In this document: positions 1-6,488 of the stretch, piece after piece
How positions within the stretch are numbered: the stretch's first letter is position 1
How the letters are laid out: every line of letters begins with the position of its first letter
From: an uncultured Oscillospiraceae bacterium
GTDB taxonomy: Bacteria > Bacillota > Clostridia > Oscillospirales > Acutalibacteraceae
DNA: 29,626 nt
Assembly: GCA_902492045.1 (NCBI GenBank)
Contig: CABUKB010000017.1
Span: forward strand, 1 to 29,626
Direction of reading: 5' to 3'
The notes under the pieces: model-generated
Told to the model about the DNA's origin: nothing
Seen by the model: the letters and a program-made list of their open reading frames with translations, nothing else
Databases searched by the model: none
Program-made: the position numbers and the translations under genes

Positions 1-2
1 AA

Positions 3-905
3 TTGCAGGAAAATCCGCAAATGACAATGGCAAGCCTAATTTCTCTGTATAATACAGATATGGCAAGCCGACTCAGGGTGTCAACCATGAACAACAAGGA
101 GCACCTAATAAGGACAAAGATTTTGCCTTATTTCGGCAAAATGAAAATCAGCGACATTAAAGCAACAACGGTTCGACAATGGCAAAATCAGCTCATGGGT
201 GACGAGTACGCCGAAACATACCTAAAAGCCATCAATAATCAGCTTTGCGCGATTTTTAACTACGCCGTTAAGTATTATGGTCTAAAAGAAAATCCTTGTC
301 ATAAGGCGGGAAGCATAGGACGCAAGAACGCAAAGGAAATGCAGTTTTGGACAAAAGACGAATACATTAGATTTGCCGCAGCAATCGAGGACAAACCACA
401 AATGCACTCAGCGTTTCAAGTCCTTTACTGGTGCGGCATACGGGAAGGCGAACTCTTAGCCTTGACCAAAGATGATATTGACTTTGAGGGAAACACCATA
501 ACTATCAATAAATCCTATCAGCGAATTGGCAAGAAAGATATTATTACGGAGCCCAAAACTCCGAAAAGCAATCGGATTATCGCTTTGCCGAATTTTCTTT
601 GCGAAGAACTTAAAGAGTATATCTCACACATCTATGATAATGGGCGCATTTTCCCATTAACCAAGCATGCCCTATACAGGGAAATGATTCGAGGTAGCAG
701 CCAGAGCGGAGTTAAAAAGATTAGAGTGCATGACCTCAGACATAGCCACGCCTCATTACTTATCGAACTCGGCTTTTCGCCACTCTTGATAGCCGAACGA
801 CTCGGCCATGAGAACATAGAAACGACCCTCAATACCTACTCCCATCTATACCCGCACAAGCAAGGAGAACTTGCTCAAACGCTGGACTCCCTGCTAAAAA
901 CCTGA
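3..905 (+). CDS. Tyrosine recombinase/integrase, N-terminus cut by window edge
   Basis: Site-specific recombinase that integrates or excises a mobile element. The reading frame is open to the left edge, so the true start and probably an N-terminal arm domain lie outside. The visible 300 residues hold a core-binding SAM-like domain (about 8-95) and the catalytic domain (about 115-295). All catalytic residues are visible: Arg147 in CGIREGE, Lys185 in EPKTPK, His243 and Arg246 in HDLRHSHAS, His269 in LGHEN and the nucleophile Tyr279 in NTYSHLY. Codon use is clearly AT-richer than the neighbours, which fits horizontal transfer. The gene points at the 3' end of guaA, so the element it belongs to lies to the left. 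Tn916/phage-type integrase of Bacillota is the best general assignment; the exact element type cannot be told from this window. Confidence 0.93.
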   Translation: MQENPQMTMASLISLYNTDMASRLRVSTMNNKEHLIRTKILPYFGKMKISDIKATTVRQWQNQLMGDEYAETYLKAINNQLCAIFNYAVKYYGLKENPCHKAGSIGRKNAKEMQFWTKDEYIRFAAAIEDKPQMHSAFQVLYWCGIREGELLALTKDDIDFEGNTITINKSYQRIGKKDIITEPKTPKSNRIIALPNFLCEELKEYISHIYDNGRIFPLTKHALYREMIRGSSQSGVKKIRVHDLRHSHASLLIELGFSPLLIAERLGHENIETTLNTYSHLYPHKQGELAQTLDSLLKT

Positions 906-943
906 TTTCAGCGTCATAACAGCATCGCGGCTATCATTAAAAG

Positions 944-985
944 AGCCCGAAAGCCTTGCAAACAAAGACTTTCGGGCTTTCTTCC
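944..985. terminator. Hairpin between convergent integrase and guaA
   Basis: A 10-bp stem AGCCCGAAAG/CTTTCGGGCT (944-953 and 969-978) with a 15-base loop. It is followed by a short T-rich run on the plus strand (TTCTTCC) and by CTTTTAAT on the minus strand, so it can serve both the integrase and guaA. Confidence 0.7.
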
Positions 986-1010
986 ATTTATTCCCACTCG
1001 ATGGTGGCGG
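985..1010. other. Probable attachment site (guaA 3' end)
   Basis: The last codons of guaA, coding for ATIEWE and the stop, are a well-known target for integrative elements such as GIsul2-type islands. An integrase gene ends only 82 bases away, pointing at it. The second att copy would lie beyond the left edge and cannot be seen, so the exact core is inferred. Confidence 0.4.
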
Positions 1011-2295
1011 GGGGCTTCGGTGATAAATCGTAGCAGACGCGGTTTACACCCGGGACCTCGCTGAGGATCCGGTTTGTCACTCGGTGAAGCACCGGCCAAG
1101 CCAATTCTTCGACCTCGGCCGTCATGGCATCGACGGTGTTGACCGCACGCAGTATCACAGGATATTCAAAACTCCGTGCGCCGTCCCGGACCCCTACCGA
1201 ACGGAAATCCGGTACAATAGTGAAATATTGCCACACAGTTTTATCCAGTCCCGCTCTCTGAAACTCTTCCCGCAGGATGGCATCCGATTCCCGCACCGCC
1301 TCGAGACGGTCCCTCGTGATGGCCCCCAGGCAGCGCACGCCTAAACCGGGGCCGGGGAAGGGTTGACGATAGACCATACTCTCCGGCAGGCCGAGGGCCA
1401 AACCGCAAGCCCTCACCTCATCCTTGAACAACTGACGCAACGGTTCCACAAGCTGGAACTGCAGATCGTCCGGCAGACCGCCGACGTTGTGGTGGGATTT
1501 AACGGTTTTATTGGTTTTGGTCCCGCTTTCCACGATATCGGGATAAATGGTCCCCTGCGCGAGAAATTCGATCCCTTCGAGTTTCCGGGCTTCTTCTTCA
1601 AACACGCGTATGAATTCCGCGCCGATGATTTTTCGTTTCTGCTCCGGGTCGGCCACACCCGCCAGTTTGCCGAGAAACCGTTCAGACGCGTCCACATACA
1701 CAAGATTGGCTTTCAGACGGCTGCGGAAAACCTCGATTACCTGTTCGGGTTCCCCTTTGCGCAACAGACCGTGGTTGACGTGAACACAGGTCAGCTTATC
1801 CCCGATGGCGCGCAAAAGCAGTGCCGCCACGACAGACGAGTCTACCCCGCCGGACAGAGCTAAAAGCACTTTTTTATCTCCAACCTGCGCCCGAACCTGT
1901 TCGATCTGGTCCTCTATAAAATTCACCATGTTCCAGTTAGCCTCAGCCCCGCAAACGCCGAACACAAAGGTGCGCAGTTCTTCCTGCATTGCTTCGGAGG
2001 CTTCCGGCCAAACGGCGAGATTCCGTGTCCCGACCGCCTGAGGACAGTTTACGGACAGCACTGGCAGACCGCAAGACAACAGACTGGCATCGACGTTCAT
2101 AACACTCCCGTTCATGTCCTGATCCGACCCGCCGTTGAGAATCAGACCCCGGACGTTGTCCATCGCATGCAACTGTTCCAGCGTCAGGTCGTGGGGGTAG
2201 ATTTCGCTGTATACCCCCAGCGCCCGGACAGCCCGCGCGACAGTGGTGCTGTCCCGGCTGCCCAAATCCAAGATGATGATTCGGTCCTGTTTCAT
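988..2295 (-). CDS. guaA: GMP synthase with degenerate, shortened glutaminase domain
   Basis: Makes GMP from XMP with ATP and ammonia. The ATP-pyrophosphatase and dimerisation parts are intact: PP-loop LSGGVDSS at about residues 147-154, GGLPDD, RQPFPGPGLG and the C-terminal PPATIEWE. The N-terminal amidotransferase is not. The protein has 435 residues against about 510-525 for the family, and the PP-loop sits near residue 148 instead of about 235. The nucleophile stretch, normally like GICYGMQ, reads SVNCPQA (81-87), with Cys84 shifted one place, and only about 30 residues separate it from the FGVCG linker. The region that should hold the catalytic His and Glu is therefore missing. I infer use of free ammonia or a separate glutaminase. 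The ATG start has a good AAGGAG site and lies 12 bases after the Fur-family gene, so the two form an operon. Confidence 0.93.
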   Translation of the reverse strand: MKQDRIIILDLGSRDSTTVARAVRALGVYSEIYPHDLTLEQLHAMDNVRGLILNGGSDQDMNGSVMNVDASLLSCGLPVLSVNCPQAVGTRNLAVWPEASEAMQEELRTFVFGVCGAEANWNMVNFIEDQIEQVRAQVGDKKVLLALSGGVDSSVVAALLLRAIGDKLTCVHVNHGLLRKGEPEQVIEVFRSRLKANLVYVDASERFLGKLAGVADPEQKRKIIGAEFIRVFEEEARKLEGIEFLAQGTIYPDIVESGTKTNKTVKSHHNVGGLPDDLQFQLVEPLRQLFKDEVRACGLALGLPESMVYRQPFPGPGLGVRCLGAITRDRLEAVRESDAILREEFQRAGLDKTVWQYFTIVPDFRSVGVRDGARSFEYPVILRAVNTVDAMTAEVEELAWPVLHRVTNRILSEVPGVNRVCYDLSPKPPATIEWE

Positions 2296-2307
2296 AGTGG
2301 TTCTCCT

Positions 2308-2739
2308 TTATGTAGGTTTTTTCGACGGCCGGCGGCGCGGATCATGTTTCGGGGCGCATTCCCGGCAGTAGCCGTAAATCTGCACCACATGGTCCGTCAC
2401 CACGAAATCCGCTGTTTCGGCAATTTCCTGTTCCAAATGATCAAGCGGGCATTCCGGCAGGTCCTGCATCCGGTTGCAATCCCGGCAGATCATATAATGC
2501 CGATGGGGGTGCCCGTGTGACGAACTGTAAAAGATTTCGCCATTTTCCATCGGTTCCCGGATGACCTCTCCCCGCTCCTGCATCGCCATCAGATTCCGAT
2601 AAATCGTGGATTTCGCCAGGGTGGGCTGTTTTTCACGCGCAGCCCGGTAGAGCTCTGCAGCCGTGAGAGGCGCGGCGGCCTGTTCTAAAAGAGACAATAT
2701 CAGCCGCTTTTGGCGCGTACTGCGTATTTTAGCCGCCAA
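2308..2739 (-). CDS. Fur-family transcriptional regulator (PerR/Zur type unresolved)
   Basis: Metal-dependent DNA-binding repressor of 143 residues, the usual length. A winged-helix domain (about 5-70, with STIYRNL as recognition-helix context) is followed by a His-rich metal region SHGHPHRHYMICRDC (His75, 77, 79 and 81) and two structural zinc pairs, Cys85/Cys88 and Cys125/Cys128. PerR and Zur both fit these residues; I cannot tell which from sequence alone. The start codon is TTG (first residues MAAKIRS), preceded by an AGGGGG-like site. It is the first gene of an operon with guaA. Rubredoxin lies just upstream on the same strand with its own terminator, and oxygen-defence genes nearby favour a PerR-like role by context only. 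Confidence 0.9.
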   Translation of the reverse strand: MAAKIRSTRQKRLILSLLEQAAAPLTAAELYRAAREKQPTLAKSTIYRNLMAMQERGEVIREPMENGEIFYSSSHGHPHRHYMICRDCNRMQDLPECPLDHLEQEIAETADFVVTDHVVQIYGYCRECAPKHDPRRRPSKKPT

Positions 2740-2765
2740 AGTACACCGCCCCCTTTTCCCTTTCT

Positions 2766-2794
2766 ATTGTATCCAGGTGTGGAAAACCTGTCAA
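2766..2794 (-). promoter_or_regulatory. Promoter of the fur-guaA operon
   Basis: Minus strand TTGACA (2789-2794), 17-base spacer, TACAAT (2766-2771). This is near-consensus for the housekeeping sigma factor. The start codon follows about 27 bases after the -10 box, so the leader is very short. Confidence 0.8.
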
Positions 2795-2858
2795 CCATCT
2801 GAAAGGAATTTCACTTTCCAACGATAATCCGGCGGCCATGGGGAAAACGGGTTCAGGC

Positions 2859-2890
2859 AAAAAAAGAAAGGGGCGCCGAACGCCCCTTTC
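2859..2890 (-). terminator. Rho-independent terminator of rubredoxin gene
   Basis: Perfect 10-bp stem GAAAGGGGCG/CGCCCCTTTC with a 5-base TTCGG loop, followed on the minus strand by seven T. It lies 15 bases past the rubredoxin stop codon. Confidence 0.9.
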
Positions 2891-2905
2891 GCGGTGGGTA
2901 TATTC

Positions 2906-3067
2906 TCAGGCCTCTTCTTCAAACGAATCTTTTCCGACGCCGCAAACCGGGCAAACGAAGTCATCCGGCAGATCCTCAAAGGCCGTGCCGGGAGCGATTC
3001 CGTTATCCGGGTCCCCCACCTCCGGATCGTAAACATACCCGCAAACCGTGCAAACCCATTTACTCAT
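2906..3067 (-). CDS. Rubredoxin
   Basis: Small cytoplasmic electron carrier with one iron held by four cysteines. It has 53 residues, the usual size, with Cys6/Cys9 in CTVCGYVYDP and Cys39/Cys42 in CPVCGVGKD, plus the typical GDPDNGI and FEDLPDDFVCP segments. The ATG start is chosen because AAAGGAG lies just upstream; an in-frame extension of 28 residues has no family support. Its likely partner is the flavodiiron protein at 10978-12165, the classic rubredoxin:oxygen oxidoreductase pair, though the two genes are 8 kb apart. It is transcribed alone, divergently from a cupin gene. Confidence 0.96.
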   Translation of the reverse strand: MSKWVCTVCGYVYDPEVGDPDNGIAPGTAFEDLPDDFVCPVCGVGKDSFEEEA

Positions 3068-3105
3068 ACTTGCCACTCCTTTTGCTTCCTTATGGATTAT
3101 TGTCT

Positions 3106-3136
3106 CATTCGGCCCGGAAAATATACCAACCGAATG
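3106..3136. promoter_or_regulatory. Inverted repeat between divergent rubredoxin and cupin genes
   Basis: Arms CATTCGG (3106-3112) and CCGAATG (3130-3136) are 17 bases apart in the 146-base divergent region. They could be an operator for one or both genes. No known regulator box is recognised. Confidence 0.3.
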
Positions 3137-3172
3137 TCGAAACCCATCCATCTATTCTCCGCGAAAATTCTG

Positions 3173-3181
3173 TGTTATAAT
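3173..3181 (+). promoter_or_regulatory. Extended -10 promoter of the cupin gene
   Basis: TGT followed by TATAAT gives an extended -10 element (3173-3181). No good -35 box is seen at the right distance. The cupin start codon follows 32 bases later. Confidence 0.6.
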
Positions 3182-3213
3182 GGAAAAAGAAAAAACAGAG
3201 AGGAGATAGAATC

Positions 3214-3561
3214 ATGGTCCATCATGCTGCCGACATGCCTTTCGAGGAACGCCCGCATATGCGGGGCGGCGAGGGAACGATCCGCCTGCTTGCCGCCTTA
3301 TCTCCTGAAGAGTGCATTCCCCCGGTGCGGCTGTTTTCCCGTATCACCATCCCCGCCGGCGGATCCATCGGTTATCATATCCACGAACAGGAAACGGAAT
3401 TTTATTACGTTCTCTCAGGAGAAGGGGTCATGGACGACAATGGCACCCCCGTCGCCATCGCCGCAGGGGACGCCACCGTCACGCGCGATCAGGAGGGACA
3501 CGGCGTTGTCAACACCGGAACCTGTCCTCTGGAACTGCTGGCCATGATTGTCGCCAACTGA
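3214..3561 (+). CDS. Small single-domain cupin protein
   Basis: A 115-residue protein with one cupin barrel. Motif 1 is visible as YHIHEQETEFYYVLSGEG (G-x5-HxH-x3-4-E pattern, with two His and a Glu that can bind metal), and motif 2 as GDATVTRDQEGHGVVNTG (the later His in GHGVVN). The family binds small ligands or metals and includes isomerases, dioxygenases and sugar-binding proteins; nothing here shows the substrate. The ATG start has a strong GAGGAG site. It is a single-gene unit diverging from rubredoxin. Confidence 0.85.
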   Translation: MVHHAADMPFEERPHMRGGEGTIRLLAALSPEECIPPVRLFSRITIPAGGSIGYHIHEQETEFYYVLSGEGVMDDNGTPVAIAAGDATVTRDQEGHGVVNTGTCPLELLAMIVAN

Positions 3562-3671
3562 CACCGGGCAGCTTACTCACGAGGTCACTATACACTCTGC
3601 AGGACCAAAAATCAAGCCATTTTGAAATTTAGGGCAGAAATCCTGAAAAAACTCGGATAAGCTATGTAGGG

Positions 3672-3695
3672 GCTTTCCCGTTATAACGGGAAAGC
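3672..3695. repeat. Perfect 24-bp palindrome
   Basis: Two 12-base halves beginning GCTTTCCCGTTA form an exact palindrome six bases after the stop codon of the 58-residue minus-strand gene. No run of T follows on either strand, so it is not a standard terminator. It may be a weak terminator, an mRNA-stabilising hairpin or a protein-binding site. Confidence 0.6.
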
Positions 3696-3701
3696 AAAGG
3701 G

Positions 3702-3878
3702 TTAGAACATCCCGGTAACATTGTCCACGAGTTCGCCTACATTCCGCAGGGCTTTTCCCACGTTTTTCTTCAGGCTCTTTTTCCCGTGCATGGCTCGGCT
3801 TCCGACGGCGCCGGCAATACAGCCGACAGCCACACCCATCCCGACGCCTTTCATAAACCCCATAACGCCTTTTGTCAT
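3702..3878 (-). CDS. Small glycine-rich membrane-associated protein, function unknown
   Basis: A 58-residue reading frame starting MTKGVMGFMKGVGMG and ending VDNVTGMF. The first half is a hydrophobic, glycine-spaced stretch (GVGMGVAVGCIAGAVGS, about 11-27) that could be one membrane helix of glycine-zipper type. The second half is basic and amphipathic (KKSLKKNVGKALRNVGELVDNV). A good AAAGGAG site lies 11 bases before the ATG. I do not recognise the family with certainty; similar short proteins occur in Clostridia. It stands alone between the cupin and the dehydrogenase. Confidence 0.7.
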   Translation of the reverse strand: MTKGVMGFMKGVGMGVAVGCIAGAVGSRAMHGKKSLKKNVGKALRNVGELVDNVTGMF

Positions 3879-4099
3879 GACTCAAAGCACTCCTTTCAAC
3901 TGCGGGATTGAGTTTCCGCCTTTTTAGCATGTCCGCCGTGTTCTCCGAATTTCCCGGAACTTGCTGGAAGGAAAAGTTGTCAACCAAACGCTTGGCTGAG
4001 CCGGCCTCATCGCTTAAAAAAGCCAAAAAATACCTGTACGAATTCGCCGGAAATTGGATATTGGCAATTTTTCTCTCACAGGCGGATTCCTATACTCGG

Positions 4100-5137
4100 T
4101 TATCCGGTCTTGATGGCGACTTTTATAACGCCGTCACGCTTGTTTTCAAACAAATCATAGGCTTCCTCGATTTTTTGCAGTGGAAACGTATGGGTGATGA
4201 GTGGAGTGGTATCCATCTCGCCCTGTTCAATCCGACGCAGAATTTCGGCACAGTCGCATCCATCTACGCCACCGGTCTTGAAAGTCAGATTCTTGCCGTA
4301 CATATCCGGCAACGGCAACGTTTGCGGCCGGTCGTATAAAGCGACGACCGTAACAACGGCGTTCGGTCTGGCGCATTTCCATGCGGTCTCAAAAGTGGTT
4401 TCAGTACCAGCCACTTCCAACACCACATCGGCCCCGCCGTGTTCGGTATGCTCTCTGATGCATGTTTCAACGGTGTCGGGCGTAACCGTCAGTACATTCG
4501 GATAATGCTTTTGGACAAATTGAATGCGGTTTTCGTCCCTTTCGCAAACCACGATTTGTTTCGGATTTTTGAGCATAACGCAGAGCAGCGTGCAGATGCC
4601 GGTGGGACCGGCGCCGATAATCAAAACCGTGTCCTCCTCGGCTATTTCCGAAATCCGCGCCGCCCAAAAACCAGTGGCGAGAATATCTCCCACAAACAGG
4701 GCCTGCTCATCGGATACTTTATCGGGGATACGATTCAGTCCGGTATCGGCGTACGGCACACGCACATATTCCGCCTGGCCGCCGTCCACGCGGCACCCGA
4801 GCGCCCAGCCGCCGTATTTGTCGGTACAGTTGTTGACATAGCCCTTTCTGCAGAAAAAGCATTCACCGCAGAAGGTCTCCACGTTGACGGCCACGCGGTC
4901 CCCTGGCTTTACGTTTGTGACATCTGAGCCGACCTCTTCAACAATGCCGACCATCTCGTGTCCAACTGTGACGCCGGGAACGGCACGGGGAACGAAGCCG
5001 TGTTTGATATGTAAATCGCTGGAGCAGATGCTCGCGAGCGTGACCTTTACAATCGCGTCGCGGCTGTTCTGTATCCGGGGTTTCGGATTTTCTGTGAGCG
5101 CAAAATGCCCTTTTGATATATACGAATACGCAAGCAT
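4100..5137 (-). CDS. Zinc-dependent medium-chain alcohol dehydrogenase
   Basis: NAD(P)-dependent oxidoreductase of 345 residues. The catalytic zinc site shows Cys38 (ICSSD) and His60-Glu61 (GHEMVG). The structural zinc site has four cysteines at 90, 93, 96 and 104 (CGECFFCRKGYVNNC). The Rossmann fold carries GAGPTG at 175-180. The family includes sorbitol, threonine and secondary-alcohol dehydrogenases, and the substrate cannot be fixed here. I chose the ATG of MLAYSYIS because a GGAG site precedes it and the family begins there. A 52-residue in-frame extension upstream runs through the leader and looks non-coding. It is a monocistronic gene with a strong promoter about 130 bases upstream. 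Confidence 0.92.
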   Translation of the reverse strand: MLAYSYISKGHFALTENPKPRIQNSRDAIVKVTLASICSSDLHIKHGFVPRAVPGVTVGHEMVGIVEEVGSDVTNVKPGDRVAVNVETFCGECFFCRKGYVNNCTDKYGGWALGCRVDGGQAEYVRVPYADTGLNRIPDKVSDEQALFVGDILATGFWAARISEIAEEDTVLIIGAGPTGICTLLCVMLKNPKQIVVCERDENRIQFVQKHYPNVLTVTPDTVETCIREHTEHGGADVVLEVAGTETTFETAWKCARPNAVVTVVALYDRPQTLPLPDMYGKNLTFKTGGVDGCDCAEILRRIEQGEMDTTPLITHTFPLQKIEEAYDLFENKRDGVIKVAIKTG

Positions 5138-5264
5138 ACCGACTTCTCCGATCTTTTCTCCATTGATTCTTTCCTGTATCAGGCCGCATTCGACAGCCAC
5201 TTGGATGAACACACCCCACGGGCTGTAGCGAAAAAGCCGTGCAGGGTGCGGTGACGGCGGGTTT

Positions 5265-5293
5265 ATTATAATACATCCGTATAAAAACATCAA
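5265..5293 (-). promoter_or_regulatory. Promoter of the alcohol dehydrogenase gene
   Basis: Minus strand TTGATG (5288-5293), 17-base spacer, TATAAT (5265-5270). It leaves an untranslated leader of about 120 bases before the start at 5137. The rest of the gap 5294-5413 shows nothing else I can name. Confidence 0.75.
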
Positions 5294-5413
5294 CCAACGC
5301 CCTGACTCCTGACGATTGTTATCGCGTGCTTATTCCAGGCAACGGATAAGCGCCATCAAATGCCGGATGACAATTTTTCAATCCCCAATTGTTGCTCGAT
5401 GCTGAATTCAACA

Positions 5414-5453
5414 AAAAATCTCGGTAATTCCTCCAGGGAATACCGAGATTTTT
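5414..5453 (-). terminator. Terminator downstream of the TM2 gene
   Basis: Long stem AAAAATCTCGGTA-(A)-TTCC pairing with GGAATACCGAGATTTTT, one bulged A and a short loop. It is A/T-tailed on both sides, so it can work in both directions. It lies about 50 bases past the TM2 gene stop. Confidence 0.8.
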
Positions 5454-5503
5454 GGAAACCTAACAGAAAAGACAGGGCATCGGCCCCGGCCGAAAAGGAG
5501 ACC

Positions 5504-6208
5504 TCAGTCGTTCAAGGGACGGCCATTTGCATCGGTGCGGATATTCCCGGTGAGGATTTGGATCCCTTCCACCAAGCCCCAAATCCAGGCCGCCAGTGCG
5601 CCGATGCCACAAGCCCAGCCGCCGATCAGGGTCAGCAGAAGTTGAGCCACCGCCTTGCCTGTGTAACCCAGATAAAAGTTGTGTACCCCCAGGGAGCCCA
5701 AGAAAATACCCAGCAGACCGGCCGCCATCTTGGATTTGCCCCCGACAGAAGGATACGCGGGATTGTTGAGATTGCTGCCGCAATGCACACAGACGACCGC
5801 CATGGGATTGGCCGGCTGGCCGCAGTTGGGACAATATCCGGTCCCCGTCCCCACCGGCACGCCGCAGCCTACGCAAACCGCAGCGCCTGGAGCGAGGGGA
5901 CGCCCGCACTGTTTACAGTACTGAGGATACCCCGAAGCGGGGGGCGGTGCCGCCGGTGCCCCGTAAGGAGGCGGGGGCGTCTGCGTCTGGCCCACGGGAG
6001 GGGAATAGCTTTGTTGCGGAGGGACCGGAGCGCCGGCCGGCGCTCCGGTAGGCGCTCCCGCGGGAGCGCCCGTGGAAACGGCCGGTGCGGGCGGCACCGT
6101 TTGACCGGGGCTCGCCGCTTCCCCTTCCAAAGCAGTCCCACAATATATACACACCTTCGCGTTCGGATCGGCTTGAGCGCCGCACTGAGGGCATCTGCGT
6201 TCTTCCAT
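5504..6208 (-). CDS. Zinc-ribbon and TM2-domain membrane protein
   Basis: A 234-residue protein in three parts. First is an N-terminal zinc ribbon (CPQCG...CIYCG, about 6-24). Next is a Pro/Gly/Ala/Gln-rich linker containing a GAP-A/T tandem repeat. Then come two more zinc ribbons (CKQCG...CVGCG and CPNCG...CVHCG) leading into a C-terminal TM2 domain. The TM2 part has two membrane helices and the signature GSLGVHNFYLGYTGKA. TM2 proteins of this kind are common in Gram-positive bacteria and have no settled function. The ATG has an AAAGGAATGG site. It is a single gene with its own terminator, divergent from citrate synthase. Confidence 0.88.
   Translation of the reverse strand: MEERRCPQCGAQADPNAKVCIYCGTALEGEAASPGQTVPPAPAVSTGAPAGAPTGAPAGAPVPPQQSYSPPVGQTQTPPPPYGAPAAPPPASGYPQYCKQCGRPLAPGAAVCVGCGVPVGTGTGYCPNCGQPANPMAVVCVHCGSNLNNPAYPSVGGKSKMAAGLLGIFLGSLGVHNFYLGYTGKAVAQLLLTLIGGWACGIGALAAWIWGLVEGIQILTGNIRTDANGRPLND
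6025..6070. repeat. Two adjacent perfect palindromes inside the TM2 gene linker
   Basis: A 24-bp palindrome at 6025-6048 (half CCGGAGCGCCGG) and a 20-bp palindrome at 6051-6070 (GGCGCTCCCGCGGGAGCGCC). They are made almost wholly of G and C and fall in the region coding for the repeated Gly-Ala-Pro units. They are probably a by-product of repeat expansion with alternating codons. Confidence 0.7.
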
Positions 6209-6433
6209 ATCGGAACCATTCCTTTCGTTGTGTCAGATCGGTGTTTCGGCAACCTGTCGGCGGTTTGCCTGCCTCTGGCATCATTATAAAGCATGCCGGA
6301 CCTAAACGCAAGAACCCTTTGGAGATCTTATCGAATTCTTAGGGAAATTTTATAAGATTTTCATCATTTCCATGCGAAGGATAAAAAGAATAACCAAAAA
6401 TTTTTATTTGGACATATTTCGTTCAGAATTCTA

Positions 6434-6442
6434 TGCTATACT
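6434..6442 (+). promoter_or_regulatory. Extended -10 promoter of citrate synthase
   Basis: TGC followed by TATACT gives an extended -10 element about 47 bases before the start codon. A TTGGAC 18 bases before an overlapping TATGCT is an alternative reading. Confidence 0.55.
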
Positions 6443-6488
6443 AAATTTTATCATAGAGAAAATTATCCGTATAAAGAGGAGGAGGCAT

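Noticed and set aside
3170..3190. TTATAAT-like half site near the cupin promoter, considered as a PerR box
   Set aside because: Only one half matches the PerR inverted repeat; it is fully explained as a -10 element.
5138..5293. A 52-residue N-terminal extension of the alcohol dehydrogenase
   Set aside because: It includes the promoter -10 box and has no family counterpart; the downstream ATG has a good binding site.
5360..6289. A 309-codon plus-strand frame opposite the TM2 gene
   Set aside because: It overlaps a terminator and the zinc-ribbon/TM2 coding region, and its Arg/Gly-rich sequence is typical of an antisense artefact.
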